In this document: positions 32,690 through 42,780 of the stretch, in pieces
Layout of the letters: each line of letters opens with the position of its first letter
Numbering within the stretch: the stretch's first letter is position 1
NCBI GenBank assembly: GCA_900074725.1
Contig: LT598457.1
Coordinates: forward strand, 1,054,001 to 1,118,000
Source: Lachancea dasiensis
Taxonomy: Eukaryota; Ascomycota; Saccharomycetes; Saccharomycetales; Saccharomycetaceae
DNA length: 64,000 nt
Direction of reading: 5' to 3'
Made by a program: the position numbers and the translations under genes
The notes under the pieces: model-generated
Databases searched by the model: none
What the model was told of the DNA's origin: nothing
What the model saw: the letters and a program-made list of their open reading frames with translations, nothing else

Positions 32690-34610
32690 TTATCGCAATG
32701 CCCAAAGCACTTCAGCACAGCCATATTCGTCCAACATGGCCCCCAATAGTGTTCCCGCCCAGCAGCTGAATCTTGCGCAAAGAGCCCAACTTTTAAAAGC
32801 TAAACAACAGCAAATGAACCCTCAGCAGATAGTTAACCAGGCAGGGCCTCCAAGCTCCCAAGCACAGACCCTCAATCTTCCCCCTCAGATTGCCCAGCTA
32901 CCGCCACAAGTTCAGCAACGAGTTCTCGCCAACCTGAAACAACAAGCAGTGACCAAAAACAATTCTGCAGCTATTGCAGCCATAACTGCAGCCCAACAGC
33001 AACTTTCTTCGAGGGAGACGGTTCAACCCATTGAAGCGCAATCTGCTGCTAAGAATTCACCTCAAAATGTGGCAGACTTCACTAATTCTCGCATTGCTAC
33101 ACCCTCAGCTGTACATTCGCAGACCCCACTTCCAAAATATCAGACGATTTACCAAGATCCCCCAGAGAGAGCTCTGAGTCCACTTACCTATTGGTCCGAC
33201 CTTGTTAAGGCAGGGAAGGCGGACATCCAGGAGCCTGATGCAAATCTCCTGCTCTACGAACAGGTTTTGAAGAGAGACCGAGAAAATTCCGAACAATTAT
33301 TCAAGGAGCGCAATGGTTATGAGCCGTTCAGTAAATATGGCTTCAGTCACAAAGAGTACCTCATGAGACTGTTGCAGGATCTCAACTATATTAAAGAGCT
33401 AAAAGCTGCCAGAATGAAATCAATTACTAACACCACACAAGGGGTAACATCCAAAAGCATATGGGGCGACGGCTATGCTGGGTATGGTAATGGTTTTAGC
33501 AATACAGTTACGAATGTATCGACTGGTTTAGTGGGGCCGGATGGACGAAAAAGAAGCTTCCACAACCTAAAAGAAATTTATCAACAGGCCATGACAGAAA
33601 CTGAAGAGCAGTTGGTTCCAGTACGATTAGAGTTTGATGCTGAGCGCGATAACTTTTCGTTGCGAGACGTCTTTGTGTGGAACAAGAATGAAAGCATACT
33701 CAAGATTGAGGATATGGTTATGGAAATGCTGCGAGATTACCGAATTGTCCATAACGATCAATTTCTCGAAAGTGTTGTGCAAAGCATAAAGGAACAAATA
33801 AATGAATTCCAACCTGACCCCTTCATTGAGAATGAGCGCGATCAAGAAGGAGGTGACGACCTTCGTATTCGTATACAGCTGGACGTCGTGGTCGGTCAAA
33901 ATCAATTGATAGATGCTTTTGAATGGGACATTTCCAATCCTGATAATAACCCAGAGGAATTTGCAGAAGCACTAAGCAAGGACCTTGAGCTCCCGGGCGA
34001 ATTTACTACAGCGATCGCTCATTCAATCCGCGAGCAAGTGCACACTTACCACAAATCCCTTGCCCTCACTGGTTATCAGTTCGATGGCACAGCTGTAGAG
34101 GATGAGGATATCCGGAGCAGACTACTTCCTCTAATAACAATCGATGAGGTGTTTAGAAGCTCGACAGAATCTAAAGTGTACACACCAAGCCTCTTGAAAG
34201 TTTCACATTCTGAGCTCGAACGGTTGGATAGAGACAAAGATAGGGACACGCGACGCAAAAGACGGCAGGGTAGGCTAGGAAGACGCGGGGTTGGACCGAA
34301 TGCCACAGCTTCCCAGATTGACAGCGCCTTGCCAGATCTTTCCGACACTCCCAAAACTTTCCGTATTCCATTTCCGTCTTCAGTTCTCCCGGGAGGTATT
34401 GATTTAGACCATTCTACAGGCTCATATACTTTGGAAACTGCCACTGAATATAAGCCTTTGCAGCATGTCCCGACATTGACGGAGATCGTTCCATCCCAAG
34501 CCTACTGTCGCATCATAGACCACGAGCCAGGACAGAGCCTTCTGGTGGAAATTAGACTTCCTGTTAAAAACAACCGTGGCAGAATCAGCAATGTTGAATC
34601 AAGTGTGTGA
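32247..34610 (+). CDS. SNF5: SWI/SNF chromatin remodeller core subunit Snf5
   Basis: Predicted protein of 787 aa (905 in S. cerevisiae). The N-terminal half is low-complexity: residues 87-117 are all Gln, then His, six Gln, Leu, 22 Gln (126-147) and more Q/P-rich sequence. The conserved half holds the two SNF5/INI1 repeats: VPVRLEFDAERDNFSLRDVFVWNKNES..., and LRIRIQLDVVVGQNQLIDAFEWDISNPDNNPEEFAEALSKDLELPGEFTTAIAHSIREQV. A basic KDRDTRRKRRQGRLGRRGVG segment follows. Snf5 anchors nucleosome contacts of SWI/SNF; the Gln tract in S. cerevisiae senses cytosolic pH. Confidence 0.96.
32505..32687 (+). repeat. CAG/CAA trinucleotide repeat in SNF5
   Basis: Runs of CAG and CAA alternate in homogeneous blocks and do not mix. 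The last block is 22 consecutive CAA codons (32622-32687). It encodes polyglutamine broken by one His and one Leu. The antisense frame is a long Val/Ala artefact. Confidence 0.95.
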
Positions 34611-34643
34611 TATAAGGTATTGAGGACGATTCGTTTAATTTCG

Positions 34644-35099
34644 GGTCGGGAATGATGTGAATAAACTGATGGTGATGTGCGTCTAATCGCATAATCAGCG
34701 TCAGTAAATATGTGACACAGTGGTACGGAATGATAGTACACAACCGAGGCCATACAAATAGAGCTACAAGCTAAGACAAACCGAAGAGAACGACTATTGT
34801 CCAATGGGATTGGCCATTGATAAGTTATCGGTAGTGTACGGCATTGAAGCCGTAATCCTTGGGTAATAGAATGATCTAGAACTGGTGATTAATAAATATG
34901 TTGACCAGAGTCACCGAGTGAGAATTGTATAAATACCAGGCTTTTGTTCAGGTAACTGAACCAACTCTAATGCCTAAAATAATCACGGAGAGATAAATAG
35001 AATTCCCTAGATCCAAGTTACTCATCTTACAATGACTATGTCCGACTTACAAGACAAATTTAGTAAGCTTTCTACTGATGAATCAGATTCGCCTCAATA
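34644..35099 (+). mobile_element. Solo LTR, copy 2 (Ty-like LTR retrotransposon fossil)
   Basis: This segment of about 456 bp aligns over nearly its full length with the solo LTR at 8979-9442 (opposite strand), including a shared TATA-like box and the start of a gag-like frame (MTMSDLQ...). No clear target-site duplication is seen and its ends are less well kept than in copy 1, so it looks older. No internal element sequence adjoins it. Like copy 1 it is a non-coding relic, and it lies in the SNF5-BSD2 gap. Confidence 0.75.
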
Positions 35100-35362
35100 T
35101 GGAACGGAGCCCAAATTTAAGGATGCATCACTTGGAAAATGGGTTCAATAATATATAACTGGGCATGGGAATTGATTCCGTTAAGCAGATTATGTAGTTG
35201 CCCGCCCTTTTAGAGTGGCGCTGTTCTTCCACTTTCCGTATGTAATGCTGATCTTAATAAGAAGTGAAATGAAGTTTGAAGGCTTATATTTATAGTTACA
35301 TATATCGATGAAACTGGAATCTTTACAGTTCGAGTTAAGCCGTATAGGTCAAGTAATAATAC

Positions 35363-36220
35363 ATGGAAATGTCTAGTGAGGGTTCGGTTTCAGCGGCTGT
35401 AGGGAGATCTTCGGATGTTGTATCCAGTGAAGCATCTCTAAGTCAAGACTCGGACCAGACGTTGAGAAGCAGTGGCACGAGCCTCAAGGAGAGCCTGTTC
35501 AGCCGGCTTCAGGTTGTCGGGATCAAGTTCAACATATTGGACAGACTATTCAAATCGGAAAATAGGACTCAATCTCTACAATACGGTGCTAATGCTGACG
35601 GAGTGTTCAGTAATCTGACGGCGAAGCCGGAACAAAGCGACGGGACAGAGCTACAGGCGCAAGACAAACCACCCAACTACGACGAAGCGGCTCTGGATAT
35701 GGCCCCTTCATATTTTGGCATGGATGAAGAGAACCTTGGAATGTATTATAATGAAATATGTTTCGAGGGGCTACCAGTAGGCAATATTGTGAACTTACTG
35801 TGGAATATAATCGTCAGCGTCAGCTTTCAATTCGTGGGATTCCTTCTCACTTATATCCTCCACACGTCACATGCAGCTAAGCAAGGCTCTCGTTTTGGTT
35901 TAGGTATGACGTTTCTAAGTTACGGATACTCTATGATTCCCAACGATATCACATCTAAAGTCGGTAAGACAAAAAGCATTGATAGACTAAAACCCTTGGA
36001 CCCCGACGAATTTGATGATACACATCTTTATACAGGCAGCGCTGTACGGGATGGGTTCGAGTCCACCTTAAGTCACGGTGTTGACGAAAAACGGGAGAGC
36101 GTACCATTATTGGCCATCGTGTTATTTGGCAGTGGGATTTTGATAATGGCGAAGAGCGTCTTTGATTATGTGGTCGTCAAAAGGAAAGAAAAACGTTATC
36201 TAGCACAAGAGCAGGGTTGA
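35363..36220 (+). CDS. BSD2: Rsp5 adaptor Bsd2 (PPxY membrane protein)
   Basis: Predicted protein of 285 aa (321 in S. cerevisiae). A hydrophilic N-terminus carries the PPNY motif at 103-106, the WW-domain ligand that recruits the ubiquitin ligase Rsp5. Membrane segments follow from about 134 (GNIVNLLWNIIVSVSFQFVGFLLTYILHTSHAAKQGSRFGLGMTFLSYG) and near the C-terminus (LLAIVLFGSGILIMAKSVFDYVVV). Bsd2 sends proteins such as the metal transporter Smf1 to the vacuole. The second ATG, at 35369, is an alternative start. Position matches YBR290W. Confidence 0.92.
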   Translation: MEMSSEGSVSAAVGRSSDVVSSEASLSQDSDQTLRSSGTSLKESLFSRLQVVGIKFNILDRLFKSENRTQSLQYGANADGVFSNLTAKPEQSDGTELQAQDKPPNYDEAALDMAPSYFGMDEENLGMYYNEICFEGLPVGNIVNLLWNIIVSVSFQFVGFLLTYILHTSHAAKQGSRFGLGMTFLSYGYSMIPNDITSKVGKTKSIDRLKPLDPDEFDDTHLYTGSAVRDGFESTLSHGVDEKRESVPLLAIVLFGSGILIMAKSVFDYVVVKRKEKRYLAQEQG

Positions 36221-36294
36221 TAAATGCATGCTAATTATTAGGTAAATGGTCTATAAAATGGTATTGAATGAAATTGGAAGAAACTTATTTGGCA

Positions 36295-37188
36295 CTAGGC
36301 ACCCAGAACCACCAGAACTTTTTCATAGATCGTGAAGACAATTCCGCCGCTCAAAATGAGTCTACCTAATCTTGGCGTAGCACCTTTCCAGAAAGTCTTT
36401 AATCCCTCTTCTTTGAAGACGGTCGTGAAGCAATTCAAAGTCGAAGAATAATTGGAGGAGTTCAAACTCTGCATCCGGGTCTTAACGGTATCGATTGGCA
36501 TGGTAGTGTACACAGTGACTATACCGCTGAAAGCACCCACAACGAAGGTAAGTCCCGATGATAGAGGTTTGTCTTTGGGGGTGTTCGTGTAATCCTGAAT
36601 GATGGTCTTGATCTTATTATAGCATCCCAGCCTGACCGCTTGGTTGGCTGCTTGTCTCATGGACACTGGTAAGACACCACGGTAGAGGCCCGTGAACCCT
36701 TGGTCCAATATTAGCTTGCCGTAATTGCGGACTATTCCACGACCGTTGTTGTGGTACTTGGGGTTGGAGCTCTGTTTATCATCGATTAGAGCCGTCTTGA
36801 TTGCCTCAAAGGGCGTTACTGCCACAACACTCTCTAACAGACCAGCTCCAAGACCAGCTATAATCCCCCTTGGACCACTCAGTTCTCCTGAGACAGGGTC
36901 TCTTAACACATTTTTGATGGCGTCAAAACCTAAGAATCTGATGCCTGCTTTTGCCGTGTTTCCCACAATAAAAGCCGGGCATCCCACGTAAAGTGCACCT
37001 ACTCCTTGAATTCTGGCGGTGTTGTATATAAGCCTGAGTGGGTTTCTAGATGCCGTAGAAGATTTGTCAACCAATTGTAGTCTGGTTTTTGCAAACTCAA
37101 ATGGATAGGTGATAGAAGCCTCTACAGCGCCAGCAATGGAACCTGCCAATAACGAATGCAAAGGATCGACCTGCCTTTTTTGGGACAT
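36295..37188 (-). CDS. CTP1: Mitochondrial citrate transporter Ctp1
   Basis: Predicted protein of 297 aa (299 in S. cerevisiae) from the ATG at 37188 (MSQKRQVDPLHSLLAGSIAGAVEA). It has three mitochondrial-carrier repeats with signatures YPFEFAKTRL, TPFEAIKTAL and MPIDTVKTRM. It exchanges citrate across the inner mitochondrial membrane. Position after BSD2 matches YBR291C. Confidence 0.95.
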   Translation of the reverse strand: MSQKRQVDPLHSLLAGSIAGAVEASITYPFEFAKTRLQLVDKSSTASRNPLRLIYNTARIQGVGALYVGCPAFIVGNTAKAGIRFLGFDAIKNVLRDPVSGELSGPRGIIAGLGAGLLESVVAVTPFEAIKTALIDDKQSSNPKYHNNGRGIVRNYGKLILDQGFTGLYRGVLPVSMRQAANQAVRLGCYNKIKTIIQDYTNTPKDKPLSSGLTFVVGAFSGIVTVYTTMPIDTVKTRMQSLNSSNYSSTLNCFTTVFKEEGLKTFWKGATPRLGRLILSGGIVFTIYEKVLVVLGA

Positions 37189-38341
37189 TTCTGGCACAGC
37201 TGATTCCTGACCAAAATGTAAGATGGTCCACTAATGACACGCTGAGTGTCTACTCAGTGTCCTAATGTTCAAAATGCGCACCTTTTTATATTGTGAGCCT
37301 TTCATTTAGTCCACTTTTTTCCAAAGGAATTCTTCTCTACCATGAAAAAGCATGCCATAAACTTCAATCAATCAAGGGACACAAATACAATACCCTAATG
37401 TTCGCTAGATCGTTATAGAAACCTTCACTATGAAGTCTATGCTTTATAAGCCAGAGTTTAAGACTCTACGTTAATACCAACAAACAAAGCACATAGGATC
37501 GCCTTTCCGGTGGGCATTGACGAGTTCGGGGGATTGTGGTTAATTGTTTGTGGTTGTTGTGTGGCTGACTCTCCAGCAACATTACCAAGCGCAACTCCCT
37601 TTGGAGCTTCAAGGCTATAAATATCACAGTCTTGGCCAATTTGATCTTTCCTCCGATCGGATAGGACGAATAAGTGAGTCGCAAGGCAGTATCTCGTTTG
37701 GTTTCCAAAACTCATTGTCACAGGATTAGTTGAAGAAGATGAGCGAGCTGGTGGTTAGCTTTACCCAGCTCTCTAGCTATGCGCAGAAACTGCTTTCGTG
37801 ATCACAAATAGTATGTAACCGCCGAGGTCGAGTGTGTGTGCGTGTCTGTGTGAATTTTATTTAATCACGTGCACAACATCGGTATACACATTGATGATTC
37901 AAATCTTGAGGCTGAGAATTCCTTATCAGAACATCAGGGAATAGGGTTGCTCGCATGGCCTCCGCCATGGCAGACTCTCGATCAGATGACCTTCTTCTTC
38001 TTGAATGATTTTTTGCATGATGGTCGTTGGAAAACAGGCCGGCAGGGGTGTGGAAAACACACCGGTCTTTTGAAGCTCAGCGCAGTTACGTCGACCTTTT
38101 GTGCACTCGAATGAAATTGCTAAAAGAACTGTTTCCAATCATGGTATCTGTGTTTTCGCTTAGTATGAATTACTATTGCAGCTTTCGCCTATGATTTCAA
38201 ACACTATAATTTCGGTGAAAAATTATAAGCTCAGTGATGAACCCAAACTGTGTAAAATAAGCATTGAACAAGAAGTGGCAAAGTAGATCCAACAGTCCGC
38301 TCGTGCTATACTCAAGTGATTTATCTCATTATCGAGGATTG
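37189..38341. other. Divergent CTP1/LEU5 region (synteny junction)
   Basis: A 1.15 kb gap where the order switches from the YBR-like block to the YHR002W-like block. It contains a GT-rich run (37831-37852), an ATCACGTG E-box (37864-37871) and an AT-rich stretch before LEU5. A minus-strand frame of about 85 codons (about 37715-37458) is open, but I recognise no homology and do not call it. Confidence 0.4.
37864..37871. promoter_or_regulatory. Cbf1-type E-box between CTP1 and LEU5
   Basis: ATCACGTG matches RTCACRTG exactly. Cbf1 binds such sites in promoters; here it could serve either divergent gene. Confidence 0.35.
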
Positions 38342-39391
38342 ATGAAACATGACGATAATGACGACGAAGGTCGTTCACCGTCGAAACGTGATAAAATTGA
38401 CAAACGGTCAGCGCATTACATCATGAGATCAGGGCTAGCAGGTGGTGTAGCGGGATCCTGTGCCAAGACTTTGATCGCACCTTTGGACAGGATCAAGATC
38501 CTTTTTCAGACCTCGAACCCCCACTACTTGAAATACTCCGGCTCGATGCTTGGACTTGTCCAGGCAGGCGTCCATATCAAAACCCATGACGGTATCCGAG
38601 GTTTCTACCAAGGTCATTCGGCCACGCTTATCAGAATATTTCCTTATGCAGCCATAAAATTCATCGCTTATGAACAGATACGACATTTCATGATACCGTC
38701 CAAAGATTACGAAACACACACACGCCGCCTATTAAGCGGGTCGCTCGCCGGACTGTGCAGCGTTTTTTTCACATACCCATTAGATCTGATAAGAGTCAGA
38801 CTGGCATATTTGACAGATCATAGGCGCATCAAAATGTGGCCTGTCATAAAACATATTTATTCCGAGCGGGCTTCGGAGTCGCTCACATCAAAGCATTTTG
38901 TGCCACATTGGTTTGCACACTGGTGCAATTTTTATAGAGGCTTCACCCCTACTATCTTGGGTATGATTCCATACGCGGGTGTGTCATTTTTTGCCCATGA
39001 CTTATGTGGGGATATTTTCAGAGGCCCGTTGCTCGAGGCGTACTCTGTCTTACAAGTTCCTGACGAGGAGCTAAACTTGCGCTCGAAGCAAGCAAGCAAT
39101 AGACCGCTTAGGACTTGGGCAGAACTAACCGCGGGAGGGTTGGCGGGGATGGCTTCTCAAACTGCTTCTTATCCATTTGAAATAATTAGACGCAGACTTC
39201 AAGTAAGTGTCGTTTCTCCTACTGCTATTCACGATTTCCAATCTATACCTGACATGATAAAAATTATTTATATGGAGCGTGGCTGGAGAGGGTTTTTTGT
39301 GGGATTAAGCATAGGATATATCAAGGTTACGCCCATGGTTGCATGCAGTTTTTTCGTCTACGAACGAATGAAATGGTACTTAGGTATTTGA
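38342..39391 (+). CDS. LEU5: Mitochondrial coenzyme A carrier Leu5
   Basis: Predicted protein of 349 aa (357 in S. cerevisiae) from the ATG at 38342 (MKHDDNDDEGRSP...). The open frame upstream has no ATG. Three carrier repeats show the signatures APLDRIKILF, YPLDLIRVRL and YPFEIIRRRL. A long, acidic and hydrophilic N-terminus is typical of this subgroup. It accumulates CoA (or a precursor) in the matrix. Confidence 0.94.
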   Translation: MKHDDNDDEGRSPSKRDKIDKRSAHYIMRSGLAGGVAGSCAKTLIAPLDRIKILFQTSNPHYLKYSGSMLGLVQAGVHIKTHDGIRGFYQGHSATLIRIFPYAAIKFIAYEQIRHFMIPSKDYETHTRRLLSGSLAGLCSVFFTYPLDLIRVRLAYLTDHRRIKMWPVIKHIYSERASESLTSKHFVPHWFAHWCNFYRGFTPTILGMIPYAGVSFFAHDLCGDIFRGPLLEAYSVLQVPDEELNLRSKQASNRPLRTWAELTAGGLAGMASQTASYPFEIIRRRLQVSVVSPTAIHDFQSIPDMIKIIYMERGWRGFFVGLSIGYIKVTPMVACSFFVYERMKWYLGI

Positions 39392-39460
39392 ATGCACTGA
39401 AATGATCTAGTTCTTAGGACCTTTGTGGCCCTCCTTTTCAATTAACATTAAGATTCACTA

Positions 39461-40801
39461 TTATCTATACTTGGAGTAATATTTCTCTTCTTCGAGCCTC
39501 TTTGCTACTAAGTCTAGCACCTCTTGTGCATAAACATCAGTGATTTTCTCCCCTCCATTAAGTACGCGCTCTTCATGTTCTTTCTGTTCCTCTTTGGTCA
39601 TTAAAATGACATTTTGTAAAGAGACAGGTAGCGAAGGATCCCATTTAGAGAGTGTGAGCCTTGTGGAAAAGCCGCTGATAGGTGACTTCCCTCGGAAAAC
39701 CTCTTCGCATAGATAGCCAATATCCTTAAGAGCTACGGGAACGCGTTGATCAGGCATGCCAATGCGAGACATTTGTCCTGCTAATGATTGGTATATGCCA
39801 TCGTACACTTTGATTCTGTTCTTGCCTTCTATGGGTTCCATTGGATAACCGGAGATTTTTGTGAGGACCCAAGTGGCAATTGCTAACCCAAATGCACCGG
39901 GCATAGTACCTAACACTGGTAAAATACGGACTCGAAAATCCCTTAATGCACTTAGTTCATCTACTTTCCCTTTCTGAAATTCTTGCTCCGGAAGCGGGAG
40001 GAGAGAAGCCTTTCTGGGATCTGGCTTTTCTGCACTGAACACAACAGGAATCCCTTTATTGATACCTCTTAACTTCAAACGCCTCCTAACGGAGCGTGCA
40101 AGTGGGTCCTCCTCAGTTGTGGTCAAATCCCCGACGTTAATGCGTGTGGGATCACTTTTAGTTGCAGCTCCCATTGATGATATTACTGGTATTTCATTGC
40201 GGTAGACAAATTCTAATAAGTCCACCTTCGTGTCAATGTTATCAATGCAGTCAATAACAAAAGTTGGTTTTTCCCTGCCATCTTCACCAAAAATCAGTCG
40301 GTTCGCATTTTCTTTGTTCCACAATTCGTTCACCGTATCTACCTGACACCAAGGTGCAATCTTCATTAAGTGATTTTTCAGACACCCAACCTTTGAAGTC
40401 CCTACATCATTCAAGGTAGCGCAGCTATGTCTGTTCAGAGAACTCAATGAGACCTGATCAAAATCAATCACCTTAATTTTATAAATCCCGGATCTGACAA
40501 GCATGGTGACTACCCACGATCCTACACCACCGGCACCCACCACTACAATAGATTGGCACTTCAACTTTTCCATGGCCTCTTCACCCAAAAAGGCATAGTT
40601 TCGGGCAAGCTGTTCCCGAATCAGTCCTTCATCAAAATCGGAATCACTAATTTCCATTTTCCGGGCGCTAGACTTCCCTTTAGACGGCGTACCATCATTC
40701 TTTGCCTTGTAATATTGATATGCATTGTCAATGACTTTAGTAGCTGCGGCTGTAAAAACAGCCGTAGCTAATATAGTTCTCCATTGCTGACTGGAAGACA
40801 T
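39461..40801 (-). CDS. TCD1: tRNA threonylcarbamoyladenosine dehydratase (Tcd1/Tcd2)
   Basis: Predicted protein of 446 aa from the ATG at 40801 (MSSSQQWRTILATAVFTAAATKVIDNAYQYYKAKN), which begins with a short hydrophobic segment as in the outer-membrane Tcd proteins. The ThiF/E1-like nucleotide-binding core has VVVGAGGVGSWVVTMLVRSG, followed by VIDFDQVSLSSLNRHSCAT and the FVIDCIDNIDTKVDLLEF region. It converts t6A37 of tRNA to its cyclic form. S. cerevisiae has two copies, TCD1 (YHR003C) beside LEU5 and TCD2 (YKL027W) beside TFA1; this single gene lies between LEU5 and TFA1, as a pre-duplication locus should. Confidence 0.94.
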   Translation of the reverse strand: MSSSQQWRTILATAVFTAAATKVIDNAYQYYKAKNDGTPSKGKSSARKMEISDSDFDEGLIREQLARNYAFLGEEAMEKLKCQSIVVVGAGGVGSWVVTMLVRSGIYKIKVIDFDQVSLSSLNRHSCATLNDVGTSKVGCLKNHLMKIAPWCQVDTVNELWNKENANRLIFGEDGREKPTFVIDCIDNIDTKVDLLEFVYRNEIPVISSMGAATKSDPTRINVGDLTTTEEDPLARSVRRRLKLRGINKGIPVVFSAEKPDPRKASLLPLPEQEFQKGKVDELSALRDFRVRILPVLGTMPGAFGLAIATWVLTKISGYPMEPIEGKNRIKVYDGIYQSLAGQMSRIGMPDQRVPVALKDIGYLCEEVFRGKSPISGFSTRLTLSKWDPSLPVSLQNVILMTKEEQKEHEERVLNGGEKITDVYAQEVLDLVAKRLEEEKYYSKYR

Positions 40802-40937
40802 GAGAACAAATATGAGGTGCAATCCTTCGAATTTCACTAGGCCAGAAAGCGAATATGATCTAGTCAGCGATGAGCTACCAGCATGTGTTAATTCCAAAAA
40901 ATTTGATATATCATTAGTAACGAAAGTGTTCTCGCGC

Positions 40938-42317
40938 TCAAACATCTTCAAACTCAGCATCCATATCCTCATCTTCAATATCTTCCCCTTGATTCGAGCC
41001 CTTCGCTTTGTGCATTTCATCTGATTCCAAATTAACTCCTTGAGGACCACTGGAGTCATTTTTTTCGAGGGATTCTCCTTTAATAGGACTACTGGCGTTG
41101 GCATTAGCGTCATTTTCATTTTCACTAACGACGTCCTCAAACTCTACGTCATAGTCCATGGCCTCATCACCCTCTTCATCCTCTCCGTCATCTTCGTCCT
41201 CAAGAGCTTGCTTCTTGGCCAGTTGAGCGTAATAGTCTGCCAACGTTTTTTCTGCCTCTCTTTCCTCAACTTCTTGCTGAGTTAAAGGAGCAGCAGCTTC
41301 CACGAAGTCAAAATCAACAGGCTTATCATCAGCTTCACCGATGTCATCAGCATTTCCAGCTTCATCGCCATTTGGCTGTGGTACGGAAGGTATGATTTCC
41401 TCGTCTTTATCGAGTCTACCCAAGGCCACCTTACCCACCGTACTTTGTTCATGCCAGGCTGGTAAGGCATTTTGCTTTCTTTTTTCTTCCATTTCTCTTT
41501 CTTGGCGTTCACTCTTGGCTCGTTCATCGCTGGCTGTCGTGATATTTACATGCAAAGTAGCCTGTGATTTAGCACCCGCGCGTCTACTGCTTGCATTATC
41601 CAAGGCAGCATTAGTATTATCACCAGGTGTGAACATTTTACTTTTCTTGGATCTTGGATTTAGAGTGTAGGACGCAACAGAGTTATTCTGAGGTGGGATC
41701 AGTCTAGCCAAGGCTGTCTCAAATGTATTTTCCTCAATTCTGGAATCATCGATTTTTTTTAGATAGTCAATGATAGGCTGTACTTGGTCCATCAACCGAT
41801 TCAGTTTAACCTGCTTTTCTTTAGACTTCTTCCCTGAGTCGTCCTCGACTAATGGCTCTTCACAAAGGCTACAGAGAAATTGAGTTTTCTCGTAATTTAA
41901 CAATGACACAGCTTCCAATTGCGTATATTTGCTTTGACAAACGGGACACATGTAGCCTTGGGGTGCAGAGTTTTTATCAAGGTCATCTTTGAGCAGGGAG
42001 ACAATCTGGTGAACCTTCCACTTAATGGCATCGATGGCCTGAGGATACTTGATATAATAATAATACCTTTTGATGCTCCGGGTGTTGAAATGGAACTCCT
42101 GTTGCGAGTGTACCGCAATCATCCTATCTTCGAGAAGTGTTGTCAATAATCCTCGTAATTCTGGTCTCTTAATGCCCAGCAGATGTGCTAAGTCCTCTTC
42201 CGAAAGTACAGAATGAAATAAAATGCCATCAATTACCAAGACGAAAGCTCCTGTATAAAAACCTCTGATAACAAATTTCAGCAGGTTCTTGACAATGTCA
42301 TCAATGGGGCGATCCAT
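40938..42317 (-). CDS. TFA1: TFIIE large subunit Tfa1
   Basis: Predicted protein of 459 aa (482 in S. cerevisiae) from the ATG at 42317 (MDRPIDDIVKNLLKFVIRGFYTG). The N-terminal winged-helix domain spans about 8-100, and a zinc ribbon has cysteines at 124, 127, 149 and 152 (CPVC...CSLC), the same numbering as in S. cerevisiae. A long acidic C-terminal half (DDGEDEEGDEAMDYDVEFEDVV...) follows. It loads and regulates TFIIH at RNA polymerase II promoters. Confidence 0.96.
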   Translation of the reverse strand: MDRPIDDIVKNLLKFVIRGFYTGAFVLVIDGILFHSVLSEEDLAHLLGIKRPELRGLLTTLLEDRMIAVHSQQEFHFNTRSIKRYYYYIKYPQAIDAIKWKVHQIVSLLKDDLDKNSAPQGYMCPVCQSKYTQLEAVSLLNYEKTQFLCSLCEEPLVEDDSGKKSKEKQVKLNRLMDQVQPIIDYLKKIDDSRIEENTFETALARLIPPQNNSVASYTLNPRSKKSKMFTPGDNTNAALDNASSRRAGAKSQATLHVNITTASDERAKSERQEREMEEKRKQNALPAWHEQSTVGKVALGRLDKDEEIIPSVPQPNGDEAGNADDIGEADDKPVDFDFVEAAAPLTQQEVEEREAEKTLADYYAQLAKKQALEDEDDGEDEEGDEAMDYDVEFEDVVSENENDANANASSPIKGESLEKNDSSGPQGVNLESDEMHKAKGSNQGEDIEDEDMDAEFEDV

Positions 42318-42450
42318 ATTTTCACACTCTATCGACTCGGTGGTTATTGAGTACCAAACTGCTGGCACCTACATGCTATTCATGTCATACCTATTAAACC
42401 TGCATCAAATTATATACTCAAAAGCCAGATCAGATCATTATAAACGTAAT

Positions 42451-42780
42451 ATGTCCGATGGAATCCTTTTGAAGAACACCCTCCTATGGCTGACAGGCTC
42501 TGACAGAGACCTTACCAGTTCTCAGAGGCCACATTTCATCGGGATTCAACCATACTGCTCTTGGAAAAACTTCTTGATCTTAGTCCTAAACAGCGCATAT
42601 CAAATGGCATTGGTCGGTAGTTCACTAATTTTGCTGAAAGAACATCCCAATATGGTTTTCAATGCTATTTTGGAGCGAATTGTACAAGGTGTGGACGATC
42701 TGCAGCGCATAAATTGCAATATTGATATATCGGGGAAAAGCTCTCAAATAGACTCTGCCACCATTTCATGCTTTTCGTAA
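42451..42780 (+). CDS. Hypothetical small protein (109 aa)
   Basis: An ATG at 42451 opens 109 codons to a stop at 42780: MSDGILLKNTLLWLTGSDRD...WKNFLILVLNSAYQMALVGSSLILLKEHPNMVFNAILERIVQGVDDLQ.... It lies in the gap between the divergent start of TFA1 and the 3' end of the MFS gene, overlapping the latter by 37 bp. There is one moderately hydrophobic helix (about 39-60). Composition looks protein-like, but I recognise no family and S. cerevisiae has no counterpart here that I can name. It may be real or chance. Confidence 0.35.
   Translation: MSDGILLKNTLLWLTGSDRDLTSSQRPHFIGIQPYCSWKNFLILVLNSAYQMALVGSSLILLKEHPNMVFNAILERIVQGVDDLQRINCNIDISGKSSQIDSATISCFS

Noticed and set aside
32335-32724. 129-codon minus-strand frame of Val and Ala runs
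   Set aside because: It is the antisense of the CAG/CAA repeat in SNF5 and has no independent evidence.
35033-35152. 39-codon frame at the end of the second LTR, at first read as a small gene with a strong promoter
   Set aside because: The promoter-like part and the frame start are shared with the LTR at 9 kb; it is part of a retroelement relic.
37458-37715. Minus-strand frame of about 85 codons in the CTP1-LEU5 gap
   Set aside because: No homology recognised and a competing frame on the same strand; not supportable.
37831-37852. GT-rich run, possibly an interstitial telomere repeat or telomerase RNA template
   Set aside because: Too short and irregular, with no repeated unit or flanking RNA-like structure.
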